The notes beneath the pieces were generated by a model, which ran no database searches, was not told the origin of the DNA, and saw nothing but the letters and a program-made list of their open reading frames with translations. From a virus, in the IMG/VR virus record IMGVR_UViG_3300006086_000023, positions 1 to 30,620 of that record: a stretch of DNA of 30,620 nt; one strand, written 5' to 3'. Below, piece after piece: positions 1-7,930 of this stretch (the first letter of the stretch is position 1; each line of letters opens with the position of its first letter). A program made the position numbers and the translations under genes.

Positions 1-1
1 G

Positions 2-370
2 GCACGTGTGTATTGGGCGCATCAATTAGTAGATGAGCTTATGCATTGTACAGACGGCGCAGACACGATTGCGCTCACGCAAAAGGCCCGCGTTTGGAGC
101 GACAATGCGAAATGGGTTGCGAGTAAAATGAATCCCGCGAAGTACGGCGATAATCTAAACATCAACGTAACTCATTTAGATCTATCCAGCGTTCTCCTTG
201 CCGCGGAAAATCGTGTCATGTCTGTTATATCGACTAAGAGCACTACTGCCGAACATGCTACGGCCAGCATTGATGTGGAAAGTCGGCTCATATCGAATCC
301 TGGAGCGTCACTTTCTTCGAGTTTGGAAAGTCTCGGCGATATTCCCGCAGAACTAGAAGACTTGATATGA
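2..370 (+). CDS. terS: Terminase small subunit, C-terminal part (5' end outside window)
   Basis: The frame is open from base 2, so the gene begins to the left of the window and the GTG at 8 is probably an internal valine. What remains is about 122 codons. The visible segment with charged helices followed by KWVASKMNPAKYGDN matches the 'R.WVASKL.PKKYGDK' region near the C-terminus of many phage terminase small subunits, which bind the packaging start site and load DNA onto the large subunit. The tail after it is serine-rich and ends in an acidic stretch. The large subunit lies downstream, with an HNH endonuclease gene between them. The N-terminal DNA-binding domain cannot be seen. The assignment rests on this one motif plus position. 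Confidence 0.75.
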   Translation, partial: ARVYWAHQLVDELMHCTDGADTIALTQKARVWSDNAKWVASKMNPAKYGDNLNINVTHLDLSSVLLAAENRVMSVISTKSTTAEHATASIDVESRLISNPGASLSSSLESLGDIPAELEDLI

Positions 371-528
371 TTGCACGAAGGAATCCTTAGACCCCGGGGG
401 TGGTAGTGGGCGTACCCCAAGCTTTTGGCCGCTGCCCTATTAACCTTACCTTTGCCTAACAAATGTTTAATTTTTCTGATTAGCCGAGTTTCCAAAAATT
501 TTTGAAAATTTTTTGGTATAAGGCCCAG
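371..528. other. Non-coding gap between terS and the HNH gene with an AT-rich inverted repeat
   Basis: This 158-base gap is long for this tightly packed genome. Its left part is G/C-rich (a CCCCGGGGG run at 392-400 and a CCCC at 415-418 that could pair with it). Its right part is A/T-rich and ends in a near-perfect inverted repeat, CCAAAAATTTTT at 492-503 against AAAATTTTTTGG at 505-516, just before the HNH ribosome binding site. No convincing -35/-10 pair was found. It may be flanking sequence brought in with the HNH gene, or hold packaging-site DNA; neither is shown. Confidence 0.4.
520..523 (+). promoter_or_regulatory. Ribosome binding site that fixes the HNH start
   Basis: AAGG five bases before ATG 529. 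It directs translation to 529 and not to the in-frame TTG at 502. It lies just 3' of the AT-rich inverted repeat at 492-516. Confidence 0.5.
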
Positions 529-975
529 ATGAAGAAAAAAGGACCAAAGCCGCCGCCATTCAGCGAGCGGTACAAAGTAAACAAAAAGACCGGATGCTGG
601 ATTTGGGCGCACTTTATAAACGACGTAACGGGGTATGGAATCGTGCGCTCGCCGTTCAGCACTTCAAGACAGGCGCACCGCTACTCTTGGGAGCATAATG
701 TTGGGAAAGTTCCCGCGGGGCTTTTAGTACTTCACAAGTGCGACGTGCGAAGCTGCATAAACCCCAAACATTTGTTCCTCGGAACGTGTAAAGACAACCT
801 CCAAGACATGGCGAGGAAGGGGCGAGGAGCAAAGCAGCGAATCACGCATTGCCCCTCCGGCCACAAATACTCCGAGAAAAACACCTACCGGTACCGGAAC
901 ATGCGCCAATGTCGTATTTGCCGGGATAAACATCGAGAAGCCAATAAACGCAAAAACAATTGCCACGCCCGTTAA
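529..975 (+). CDS. HNH endonuclease (HNH_3 homing type)
   Basis: A 148-residue protein starting at ATG 529, preceded by AAGG at 520-523 with a 5-base spacer; a TTG at 502 in the same frame has no such site. It shows the phage HNH_3 layout: GCWIW (22-26), an AHRYSWE segment (49-55), then the HNH core with H69 in LHKCD, N78 in INPKH and H81, followed by FLGTCKDNLQDMARKGR, the usual 'GT..DN..DM..KGR' end. A second C-x3-H/C-x2-C zinc site follows (C108, H112, C128, C131), and the C-terminus is very basic. Such proteins nick or cut DNA and are often mobile free-standing homing enzymes; some HNH proteins beside terminases instead help cos cleavage. The position between terS and terL fits either role. 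Confidence 0.88.
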   Translation: MKKKGPKPPPFSERYKVNKKTGCWIWAHFINDVTGYGIVRSPFSTSRQAHRYSWEHNVGKVPAGLLVLHKCDVRSCINPKHLFLGTCKDNLQDMARKGRGAKQRITHCPSGHKYSEKNTYRYRNMRQCRICRDKHREANKRKNNCHAR

Positions 976-993
976 GAGTCGGCATCATGCCAT

Positions 994-2562
994 ATGGCTA
1001 ATAGAACAACCTCCACCCCCACGGTACGGCCGGAAGACACCGCCCGCATTTTAGCAAAACTGCTAAGCCCAGAAATAAAAAACGATCCGTACACGTTTTG
1101 TATGTACGCATTTCCGTGGCGAGTTAAGAACACGCCTTTAGCCAATCGGGACGGCCCCAACAAATGGCAGACCGAGGAGTTGAAGAAGCTCGGGGCGCAC
1201 ATTAGGGAAAACTTGGAGCGAGTCGCTCGCGGGGAGAACCCCACGGTCTATAAGTGCGGCGTCGCTTCCGGCCGCGGAATTGGTAAATCCGCGTTTGTGG
1301 CCATGGTCACTTGCTGGTTCATGAGCTGCGTGGTGGGCGGAACGTCGGTGATCAGCGCAAACACGGATGCCCAGCTTACCGGTAAGACCTTTGCTGAAAT
1401 CGGCAAGTGGATCAGCATGTCCATCAACAGCTACTTTTTTGAGCGGACGCAGAAAAAGATAACTCCAACCGAGTGGTTTGCGGCGGAACTTCGCAAGGCA
1501 CTCAAAATCGACTCGGGCAAGTATTTTTGCCAAGGTCTACTTTGGTCGGAAGATTCCCCGGATAGTTTCGCCGGGGAGCACTCGAGTATTGGAATGCTAT
1601 TGATTTTCGACGAGGCGTCAGGAATACCACAGAAGATTTTTGATGTATCCGATGGTTTCTTCACGGACCTTACCCCGTATCGGTTTTTCTTCTGTTTCTC
1701 CAACCCACGGAAGAACACCGGGCCGTTTTTTGAGATATTTCACAAGTACCGGAACTACTGGAACACGCGCCAAATCGACAGCCGTACCGTGGACGGCCTC
1801 GATACCGCCATTTTTGACGAGATCATCGCCAAGCACGGGGTGGATTCCGACACCGCGAAGGTAGAAGTCCTCGGGCAATTCCCCTCGCAGGGTGACAGCC
1901 AGTTTGTCAGCAGACAAGCTATCGCGGACGCGCAAATACGCGAGCTAGATCGCATGGACGATCACGCCGCGTTGGTGATGGGCGTGGACCCCGCGCGCTT
2001 CGGTGATGACGTAACCGTAATTCGTATGCGCCGCGGGCGCGATGCGCGCAGCTATCCCGTGATAGAAATGAAATCTGCCGATAACATGCGAGTAGCGAAT
2101 AAAGTCGCCGAGATGATTGACGAGTTTGAACCCGACGGGGTTTTCATCGACTCAGGGGCGGGGGCGGGGATCATTGACCGCCTCCGTGAGCGGGGGTATG
2201 TGGTACATGAATGCGGGTTTGGCACCGAGTCTAAAGATCCCACATACGTTGACCACCGCACAGAGATTTGGGCAAAGATGAGAGAATGGCTCAACGGGGC
2301 CATGATCGATTCGAATCAGTTCCTAATCACCGACCTCGCGGCGCCCGAGTATGAGTTCGTGGGCCGCGAAGACAAGATTAAGCTCGAGAGCAAGGAAAAG
2401 ATGAAGAAGCGCGGAATCGCGAGCCCGAACCATGCGGATGCATTGGCCTTGACTTTCCACTTGACGCTCGCCCGATATGACTCCAAACTTGCAAGAAAGA
2501 ATCCGGCTCGCAAGAACCGTGTAGCGAGTGGCCTAGATTACAAACTTTTTGGGGGCAAATGA
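994..2562 (+). CDS. terL: Terminase large subunit
   Basis: A 522-residue ATPase-nuclease that pumps DNA into the procapsid and cuts the concatemer. The ATPase half shows a Walker A-type loop GVASGRGIGKSA (89-100, K98), Walker B LLIFDEAS (203-209, D206/E207) and a coupling-type FSNPRKNTGPF segment near 235-245. The RNase H-fold nuclease half shows acidic D332 in VMGVDPARFGDD, D386 in VFIDSGAG and D482 in NHADALA. Length is normal for the family. The start ATG 994 has only a weak upstream purine stretch (AAGAG at 974-978, too far), so translation may depend on coupling to the HNH gene ending 18 bases upstream. The stop is directly followed by the ATG of the next gene. Confidence 0.96.
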   Translation: MANRTTSTPTVRPEDTARILAKLLSPEIKNDPYTFCMYAFPWRVKNTPLANRDGPNKWQTEELKKLGAHIRENLERVARGENPTVYKCGVASGRGIGKSAFVAMVTCWFMSCVVGGTSVISANTDAQLTGKTFAEIGKWISMSINSYFFERTQKKITPTEWFAAELRKALKIDSGKYFCQGLLWSEDSPDSFAGEHSSIGMLLIFDEASGIPQKIFDVSDGFFTDLTPYRFFFCFSNPRKNTGPFFEIFHKYRNYWNTRQIDSRTVDGLDTAIFDEIIAKHGVDSDTAKVEVLGQFPSQGDSQFVSRQAIADAQIRELDRMDDHAALVMGVDPARFGDDVTVIRMRRGRDARSYPVIEMKSADNMRVANKVAEMIDEFEPDGVFIDSGAGAGIIDRLRERGYVVHECGFGTESKDPTYVDHRTEIWAKMREWLNGAMIDSNQFLITDLAAPEYEFVGREDKIKLESKEKMKKRGIASPNHADALALTFHLTLARYDSKLARKNPARKNRVASGLDYKLFGGK

Positions 2563-2751
2563 ATGTTGATCGCGATTGTAGTTTGGCCCGCCACCGTTTT
2601 ACTTTTGGGCGCCGGCGTCTTGTGGTTTGGCACTAAAAGTGTCCGCGGAGATTTTAAACGCGAAGACAATGAACGCGATTTGAAATATCGCATTCGGCGG
2701 GTGAAGCTGGAGCACGACGCCGCCAAGCAATTGGAGCACCACGGAAAATGA
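2563..2751 (+). CDS. Small membrane protein with charged cytoplasmic helix
   Basis: A 62-residue protein whose ATG follows the terL stop with no gap. Residues about 2-23 form one hydrophobic transmembrane segment; the rest (RGDFKREDNERDLKYRIRR and onward) is a strongly charged predicted helix. The layout, an N-terminal membrane anchor plus a long charged helix, is reminiscent of inner-membrane spanins or holin accessories, but it sits between terL and the portal and no family motif was recognised. It overlaps the next gene by ATGA, suggesting translational coupling. Confidence 0.65.
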   Translation: MLIAIVVWPATVLLLGAGVLWFGTKSVRGDFKREDNERDLKYRIRRVKLEHDAAKQLEHHGK

Positions 2752-3002
2752 GTGGCACCGTATCAGCCGTGGGAGATTTCTTTCACAACGTCGGGCAATT
2801 GTTCTCCACCCCGGAGCAGCCTAAGCTTCAAGCCCCGAGCGCCCTTTCTCAAACCCCCACCCAAGCCCAAGCAAGCGCGACCGCGTCGGCCCAAACCCTA
2901 GACCAAGAAAAGCAGGCAGCCAGTACCAGTTCCGTTATTTCGGGCGGCGCCGGCGTTTTGGAACAACCGACCACTACCAGCCGAACGCTGTTGGGGAGCT
3001 AA
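2748..3002 (+). CDS. Small Q/A/S/T-rich protein preceding the portal
   Basis: An 84-residue protein, unrecognised. The first 20 residues (SGTVSAVGDFFHNVGQLFS) look like a short amphipathic helix; residues 25-60 are a low-complexity Pro/Ala/Gln/Ser/Thr stretch, probably disordered; the C-terminus reads TTTSRTLLGS. Small low-complexity proteins ending in similar 'R.LLG' tails occur just before the connector gene in other podoviruses, so a virion or assembly role is possible. Its ATG overlaps the upstream stop (ATGA), and its own stop is immediately followed by the portal ATG, so all three are probably translationally coupled. Confidence 0.65.
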   Translation: MSGTVSAVGDFFHNVGQLFSTPEQPKLQAPSALSQTPTQAQASATASAQTLDQEKQAASTSSVISGGAGVLEQPTTTSRTLLGS

Positions 3003-4703
3003 ATGCGTACAGCCGACTACCTTGCGCCGCCATCTTCGGGTTCTTTTGACCGCCAATCGTCCGAAGACGACGAATTGGTCGGTAAGTTAATTACGGATTG
3101 GCAGTACCTTTTCGGCCTGCGGGGCAATTGGAATAGCCATTGGACCGAAATCGCCCAGCGCATCTTTCCCATGGAGAGCTGGCTCTTTCAGAACTTCTCC
3201 CAACTAAACATGCAGGGAGATAAAAGGAACTTCGAGGTATACGATTCTACTGGTATTCTGGCTCTGCAACGTTTTGGAGCTATTCTCGATTCTCTTCTTA
3301 CTCCACGCGATCAGTTTTGGCACCAGATCAAACCATCCGATGATAACCTTCTCAAAGATAAAGCAACGCGTCTCTGGTACGAGCGGGCGAATAACGTCCT
3401 CTTTGAGGAACGTTATAGCCCGAAGAGTAACTTCGCCGCTCAAAACCAGGGTCAATACCTCTCACTCGGTGCTTACGGCACTGGCGTGCTTTTTATTGAT
3501 CGTCTTGCTGGTACCCCTGGCCTTCGCTATCGCCATGTCCACCTTGGCGAGTGCTATCTCCAAGAGAATCACCAAGGGCTAGTAGACCGCAATTGCCGCC
3601 ATTTCATGATGACGGCGCGCCAGGCATACCAAATGTTCGGTGACGATTGCCCGGCGAACATTATTACGGTGAAAGACCGGTTTCCCGACCGCCAGTTTTT
3701 CTTCCTCCATTGGGTCATGCCGAACGAAGACCGCGACATGGACCGCCGAGATTACAAAGGCATGGAGTACCAATCGATCTACATCTCGATCGAAGGACGC
3801 AAAATCGTAAAGCGCGGCGGGTACACCAACTTCCCCTACGCCATTTCTCGCTACTATCAGGCGCCGAATGAAGCTTATGGCCGATCAATTGCTATGGACG
3901 TACTGCCTAGCCTCAAGACCCTTAACGAACAGAAAAAGACGATGCTCAAGCAAGGGCACCGCGTGGTGGACCCGGTACTTCTGGCCCACGATGACGGCGT
4001 AATCGATGGTTTCTCTCTCGCCCCGGGCGCAATCAATGCGGGCGGCGTAAGTGCCGAGGGCCGACTCCTTATCCAGCCTCTCCCCACTGGCAACCTCGCC
4101 ATGGGTAAAGAGGTCATGGAAGATGAGCGCAACCTCATCAACGACTCTTTTCTGATTTCTCTCTTTCAGGTGTTAACCGAAAATCCGCAGATGACAGCAA
4201 CAGAAGTACTAGAGCGCACTCGGGAAAAAGGGATTCTACTTGCTCCCACTATTGGTCGTCAGCAATCGGAATATCTTGGGCCGATGATTGATCGGGAGCT
4301 CGATCTTCTCTCGGCGATGGGGAAACTTCCGCCGCAAACGGGTCTGATGAAAGAAGCGAAGGGTCAGTATAAGACAATTTACGATTCTCCTATCACGCGC
4401 ACGCAAAAAGCCGAATGGGCTGCCGGGGCTCAACGCACCGTGCAGACCCTTATGGAGCTCGCGCAAGCGACTCAAGATCCATCCTATCTTTTCTACATCG
4501 ATTTCGACATTGCGGCGCCCATAATCGCCAGCATCAACGGCACGCCGGCAAGCTGGATTCGGTCCAAAGACGATGTGGCTAAGCTCAAAGAGGAGCACGC
4601 CAAGCAGCAGAAGATCCAACAGGCTATTCAGGCCGCGCCGGCGGCGGCCGGGGTTATGAAGGCGCAAGCACAAGCGGCCCCCACCCCAACCCCGCAGGGA
4701 TAA
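3003..4703 (+). CDS. Portal / head-to-tail connector protein (podovirus type)
   Basis: A 566-residue protein that would form the dodecameric ring at the capsid vertex through which DNA enters and leaves. It resembles the podovirus head-tail connector family (T7 gp8-like): an N-terminal segment with W..ia.ri.P, the VYDSTGILALQRFGAIL helix near residues 78-95, the TPRDQFWH motif, a LSLGAYGTG stretch near 152-160, and the diagnostic ATEVLERTREKGILLAPTIG-type stem near 400-420, followed by QSEYLGPMIDREL. The C-terminal about 40 residues are Ala/Gln/Pro-rich and probably flexible. The length matches the family (about 500-570). It follows the small coupled genes and precedes the Bbp19-like and scaffold genes. 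Confidence 0.94.
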   Translation: MRTADYLAPPSSGSFDRQSSEDDELVGKLITDWQYLFGLRGNWNSHWTEIAQRIFPMESWLFQNFSQLNMQGDKRNFEVYDSTGILALQRFGAILDSLLTPRDQFWHQIKPSDDNLLKDKATRLWYERANNVLFEERYSPKSNFAAQNQGQYLSLGAYGTGVLFIDRLAGTPGLRYRHVHLGECYLQENHQGLVDRNCRHFMMTARQAYQMFGDDCPANIITVKDRFPDRQFFFLHWVMPNEDRDMDRRDYKGMEYQSIYISIEGRKIVKRGGYTNFPYAISRYYQAPNEAYGRSIAMDVLPSLKTLNEQKKTMLKQGHRVVDPVLLAHDDGVIDGFSLAPGAINAGGVSAEGRLLIQPLPTGNLAMGKEVMEDERNLINDSFLISLFQVLTENPQMTATEVLERTREKGILLAPTIGRQQSEYLGPMIDRELDLLSAMGKLPPQTGLMKEAKGQYKTIYDSPITRTQKAEWAAGAQRTVQTLMELAQATQDPSYLFYIDFDIAAPIIASINGTPASWIRSKDDVAKLKEEHAKQQKIQQAIQAAPAAAGVMKAQAQAAPTPTPQG

Positions 4704-4706
4704 AGA

Positions 4707-4997
4707 GTGAGAATCCAGGAAAAATCCAAACTCCGAGATTACTACCACGAGCGCGGAATTGCGTTCGGCCGAGTTTTCGACCCCAAAGGCCCCTTCGTAG
4801 ACATAGTTATGGCGGATTTAGCGAAATTCTGCCGGGCCAATGAGAGCACTTTTCACACCGATCCTCGAGCGCACGCTCTTATGGAAGGGCGAAGAGAAGT
4901 GTGGCTGCGAATCCAAGAATTTCTGACCATGAACGCCGATGAGCTACTTGAAAAACACGCGCGACCCGTTACGATGCAAGAAACCCCAAAACCCTAA
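4707..4997 (+). CDS. Bbp19-like phage protein
   Basis: A 96-residue protein matching the short Bbp19-like domain known from Bordetella phage BPP-1 relatives: FGRVFDP near residue 20, VMADLAKFCRANESTF (34-49), then DPRAHALMEGRREVWLRIQEFL (52-73), whose 'EGRREVWLRI' is the most characteristic part. The start is GTG 4707, supported by AGGGA at 4696-4700 with a 6-base spacer; the next in-frame ATG (4809) would remove conserved residues. The molecular role is not well known; its constant place between portal and scaffold implies head assembly. Confidence 0.85.
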   Translation: MRIQEKSKLRDYYHERGIAFGRVFDPKGPFVDIVMADLAKFCRANESTFHTDPRAHALMEGRREVWLRIQEFLTMNADELLEKHARPVTMQETPKP

Positions 4998-5021
4998 ACC
5001 CCAACCCCCGGAGCCCCAATC

Positions 5022-5963
5022 ATGAGCACCACCGCGACCCCCGCTGCACCCGCCACGCCTGCTACTGCCACGTCACCTGCGGCGCCCGCTACGCCCGCAT
5101 CCACCAGTGCCGCTATGTCGGCCACGTCCACCCAGGCCGCGCCGGCCACTACTACCGGCGCGGCTCCCGCCACCACCGAAACGGTGAATCCGGGCTCTTG
5201 GATGGCCGGGTTCAACGACGATTTAAAAGGTTACCTCGGAAATAAGGGCTTCAAAGACCCGAGTTCCCTCGCCGATGCGTATCGCAACCTCGAGAAGCTC
5301 CAAGGCGTGCCGCAAGATCGGCTTCTCAAGTTACCGGAGAGTTTCTACGATGACAAAGGGGCGCTCACGGCGGAAGGCCGAGCCATTTACGAGCGTATCG
5401 GCGCCCCGAAAGATCCCAAGGATTACGGAATCGAAATGCCTAAAGAGGGCGGCGACGCCGCGCGCCTCGAGGGTTTCCTCAAAGCCGCCCATGAAATGGG
5501 GCTCACCAAAGCGCAAGCGCAAAAGTTGGCCGCGACCGATGGCGCCTATATCCAGAAGGTAATGGAGGCGCAAAAGGCCCAAGCCACCGCCGCTTTCAAC
5601 GACCAGCAAACCGCCCTCCAGAAAGAGTGGGGCGCCGCCTACGATAGCAATCGGAACATCGCCGCCGACGCCGCGCGCCGAATGGGGCTGGATGCGAAAA
5701 AAATCGATGCTCTCTCGGCCGCTCTTGGACACGCCGACACCATGAAACTGCTCGCCTCGATTGGAAAATCGGTCGGGGAAAGCGCTTTCGTCCAAGGTCA
5801 ACGGGCGAATACGCCGCTCGAGCCCGCTTCGGCCAAATCAAGGATTTCCGAGCTCATGGCGGATAAAGATTTCGGCCAGCGTTTAATGAACGGCGAAGCC
5901 GAAGCCAAAGCTACCTGGCAGCGGCTCCACGAGCAGGCTTACCAGGGCACGGTAAATATTTAA
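5022..5963 (+). CDS. Capsid assembly scaffolding protein
   Basis: A 313-residue protein directly upstream of the major capsid gene. Residues 1-55 are an Ala/Thr/Pro-rich disordered tail. After it comes the conserved N-terminal scaffold region (WMAGFNDDLKGYLGNKGFKD, then LADAYRNLEKLQG and PESFYDDKGAL) and a long helical, charged section (about 130-300) with repeated EAQKAQATAAF-type heptads. This is the usual layout of podovirus/siphovirus scaffolds, which template procapsid assembly and then leave or are degraded. The C-terminal KATWQRLHEQAYQG is a likely capsid-binding helix. GGAG at 5010-5013 precedes ATG 5022 by 8 bases. Confidence 0.85.
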   Translation: MSTTATPAAPATPATATSPAAPATPASTSAAMSATSTQAAPATTTGAAPATTETVNPGSWMAGFNDDLKGYLGNKGFKDPSSLADAYRNLEKLQGVPQDRLLKLPESFYDDKGALTAEGRAIYERIGAPKDPKDYGIEMPKEGGDAARLEGFLKAAHEMGLTKAQAQKLAATDGAYIQKVMEAQKAQATAAFNDQQTALQKEWGAAYDSNRNIAADAARRMGLDAKKIDALSAALGHADTMKLLASIGKSVGESAFVQGQRANTPLEPASAKSRISELMADKDFGQRLMNGEAEAKATWQRLHEQAYQGTVNI

Positions 5964-6158
5964 TTCACGCGGCCTATTGACTCGGGGTGGGGATGTGCCT
6001 CATCCTGAGTTTACTTTCAAGCCGATAAGGGTTAAGCGCCCCGGCTGACCGTCCCGAATAGTGGGATACCGCTCCGCCGGTATGCGCGGAATAAAGTCGG
6101 CCCCGCAAGGATAAGCCTCTTTTTGGAACCAATAATTGTTTCAAAAATGGAGGCCACA
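5964..6158 (+). promoter_or_regulatory. Structured leader upstream of the major capsid gene
   Basis: A 195-base non-coding stretch, the longest in the window, with several adjacent complementary segments on the sense strand: ACTC 5980-5983/GAGT 6007-6010 enclosing GGATG 5991-5995/CATCC 6001-6005; AGCCG 6020-6024/CGGCT 6042-6046 with GGG 6029-6031/CCC 6039-6041 inside; TCCC 6052-6055/GGGA 6063-6066; ATACCG 6066-6071/CGGTAT 6078-6083; GCGG 6086-6089/CCGC 6103-6106. The third and fourth share base 6066, so they would compete there. No T-run follows, so it is not a plain terminator, and no clear promoter boxes were found. It may be an mRNA leader that boosts or times capsid synthesis. Confidence 0.45.
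6149..6153 (+). promoter_or_regulatory. Strong ribosome binding site of the major capsid gene
   Basis: GGAGG five bases before ATG 6159. It overlaps an in-frame ATG at 6147 and shows that 6159, not 6147 or the TTG at 6123, is the real start. Confidence 0.8.
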
Positions 6159-7061
6159 ATGGCCGGTGTAAATTCTGGGATTCCGCTCTTCTACGTTGAG
6201 CAATTTAGCTCCAACATCCAACTCAAGCTCCAGCAAAAAGGCAGCCGCCTTTCGATGGCGGTAATGAGCGGCAACCACGTCGGTTCGCAGGCGTCCCCTG
6301 TTGACCAGTTCGGCGCGATCAACGCGAACAAAGTGACCGGCCGCTACCAGCCGATCAGCCCCACGGACGCTCCTACCGACCGTCGTTGGGTTTTCCCCCA
6401 GGATTACGATCTTGCCCAGCTTCTCGATTCTTTCGACAAGCTTCGCCTCTTGATCGATCCCATGAGTTCCTACGTGACCAACAGCGTTTACGCTATGGGT
6501 CGCGCTAAGGACCAAGAGATCCTCAACGGCCTGCTTGGTGCTAACTACACCGGCAACAACGGCACCACGTCGGTTTCGGTTCCTTCGAGCCAAATCGTAT
6601 CGGTGGCCCAAGGCGCCGCTTCCGCTACCAACCTCACGGTGGCCAAGCTTCGTAAAGCCAAGCAAATCCTCATGAGCAACTACGTGGACCTCGACGCCGA
6701 CGCCATCTACATGGCGATCAACGGCGTGAACCACGACTCGCTCCTCGCGGAAGTGCAAGTGATCAGCACCGAGTTCAACGACAAGCCGGTAATGGTGGAA
6801 GGCAAAATTACGCGCTTCCTCGGTATCGATTTCATCCATACGGAGCTGGTGAGCACCGGCGTGGACGATTTGTCGGGCACTTCGACCATGCTCCCCGTGT
6901 GGGCTAAGTCGGGCGCTTACGCCGGTATCTGGATGGACATGGTGACCGACGTGTCCCAGCGCAAAGACCTTCGCTCCCTCCCGTACCAAGCGTACGTGAT
7001 GGGCACCTTCGGCGGCACGCGCCTCGAAGAGAAAAAAGTTGTTCAAGTTTGGGCTCGCTAA
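6159..7061 (+). CDS. Major capsid protein
   Basis: A 300-residue protein from ATG 6159, chosen because GGAGG lies at 6149-6153 with a 5-base spacer. The sequence fits the HK97-fold capsid family of BPP-1-like podoviruses: an N-terminal FYVEQFSSNIQLKLQQKGSR helix, the DRRWVFPQDYDLAQLLD segment, YAMGRAKDQEILNGLLG (a typical spine-helix signature), ADAIYMAING, an FLGIDFIHTE strand, and the C-terminal AYVMGTFGGTRLEEKKVVQV. It follows the scaffold gene and a long structured leader and precedes the probable decoration protein, as expected for the most abundant virion protein. A 301-codon open frame runs antisense to it but has no coding features. Confidence 0.92.
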   Translation: MAGVNSGIPLFYVEQFSSNIQLKLQQKGSRLSMAVMSGNHVGSQASPVDQFGAINANKVTGRYQPISPTDAPTDRRWVFPQDYDLAQLLDSFDKLRLLIDPMSSYVTNSVYAMGRAKDQEILNGLLGANYTGNNGTTSVSVPSSQIVSVAQGAASATNLTVAKLRKAKQILMSNYVDLDADAIYMAINGVNHDSLLAEVQVISTEFNDKPVMVEGKITRFLGIDFIHTELVSTGVDDLSGTSTMLPVWAKSGAYAGIWMDMVTDVSQRKDLRSLPYQAYVMGTFGGTRLEEKKVVQVWAR

Positions 7062-7084
7062 TTTAGGCGAAGGAGAATTTTAAT

Positions 7085-7621
7085 ATGTCTAGCTTCAATC
7101 TAAAATCTACGGTCATCTCGAACCGGGACGCGGTTCCGAAAATCCTCACCGATGCCTACGTTGACGGGGGCGAAATTCTTGAATCTGAGGGTTACGTGCA
7201 ATCCGGGTCTTCGACGGACGCGGTAGGTTCTACCTATCGTCTCTGCCAAGTGCCCTCGAATGCGCGCGTATCTTCGCTCAGCTTCCAGTGCGACAGCCTC
7301 GGCGCGAGCTCGGCGGTAAACGTTGGCGTGTACTGGCCGACGTTCATCCCCGTGGGCGCGGGCCTCTCGGCCGCGAACGCGAGTGCGGCCATCTCGGCGG
7401 CGTTCTTCGCCTCGGCGCTCTCGACCGCTTCGGCCACTGGTCCCACGGATATCGTGAACCAGTCGGGCTCCAACACCATTGCTAAGCAAGAGCTCCCGCT
7501 CTGGCAGGCGATCGGTCTCTCGGCCGACCCGATGATCGATCTCGATATCGTGGTCACCGTGAGCACCATCCTCGCCGCTCAAGGGTACGTTAGCCTCAAA
7601 GCCAAATACGCCAAGCAGTAA
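7085..7621 (+). CDS. Virion protein, probable capsid decoration/cement protein
   Basis: A 178-residue protein, starting at ATG 7085 with AAGGAG at 7070-7075. It has no signal peptide or membrane segment and is rich in Ser/Ala/Val with short beta-prone blocks (STYRLCQVPSNARVSSLSF near residues 49-67, AVNVGVYW, DLDIVVTVSTILAAQGYVSL near the end). The 'YR...VPSNARV.SL' pattern recurs in proteins encoded just after capsid genes of podoviruses. Position between the capsid protein and a strong terminator suggests high co-expression with the capsid protein and so a stoichiometric capsid part. Decoration is an inference; another structural role is possible. Confidence 0.6.
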   Translation: MSSFNLKSTVISNRDAVPKILTDAYVDGGEILESEGYVQSGSSTDAVGSTYRLCQVPSNARVSSLSFQCDSLGASSAVNVGVYWPTFIPVGAGLSAANASAAISAAFFASALSTASATGPTDIVNQSGSNTIAKQELPLWQAIGLSADPMIDLDIVVTVSTILAAQGYVSLKAKYAKQ

Positions 7622-7634
7622 CGATTACGGGTCG

Positions 7635-7677
7635 CGGGCGGTGAGAAGGGCTCCAGGGGTTTCACCGCCCGTTTTTT
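7635..7677 (+). terminator. Intrinsic terminator after the capsid operon
   Basis: A perfect 10-bp stem, CGGGCGGTGA at 7635-7644 pairing with TCACCGCCCG at 7662-7671, with a 17-base loop and a TTTTTT run at 7672-7677. It lies 14 bases after the stop at 7621, so it should reduce transcription from the capsid and decoration genes into the tail genes. Confidence 0.9.
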
Positions 7678-7696
7678 ACGAGAGGACTAGTGAAAT

Positions 7697-7921
7697 ATGG
7701 CCACAAGACTTTACGGCGCCAACGCGGATTATAACCTCGAACAGGTTACCGAAGCCGTAGGCTCCGCCACCACCGCGCACGGCGTAGAACTGACCGTGGA
7801 CCTTTCGTCTGCGATCGTGAACGATTCGGGCAGCACCCGCACCATTTCCAAAAACGAAGTTTTGCTCATTCTGGAACTTTTCGAGCAGTACATTACGCGC
7901 TCGAACTGGCCGCCGGCTTAA
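7697..7921 (+). CDS. Small hypothetical protein
   Basis: A 74-residue protein with no recognised family. AGAGGA at 7681-7686 precedes ATG 7697. The sequence has a polar N-terminal half and a hydrophobic/aromatic C-terminal helix (KNEVLLILELFEQYITRSN, 52-70). It is the first gene after the capsid-operon terminator and is followed nine bases later by another small gene with its own strong ribosome site. A virion or head-completion role is possible from its place between decoration and tail adaptor genes, but nothing in the sequence shows it. Confidence 0.6.
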   Translation: MATRLYGANADYNLEQVTEAVGSATTAHGVELTVDLSSAIVNDSGSTRTISKNEVLLILELFEQYITRSNWPPA

Positions 7922-7930
7922 GGAGTAATC

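Noticed and set aside
391-418. A cos or pac site at the GC-rich palindromic run after terS
   Set aside because: A short CCCCGGGG palindrome with a nearby CCCC is not enough evidence; genome ends cannot be placed from sequence alone.
172-612. A 146-codon minus-strand frame across terS, the gap and the HNH gene
   Set aside because: It runs through two supported genes, has no motif, and would be the only minus-strand gene in the late block.
5964-6158. A tRNA gene in the gap before the capsid gene
   Set aside because: Several stems are present but no GTTCGA-type T-loop and no proper acceptor pairing were found.
6141-7046. A 301-codon open frame antisense to the major capsid gene
   Set aside because: His/Arg/Val-rich composition without motifs, no ribosome site, and exact opposition to a strongly supported gene; it is a by-product of codon bias.
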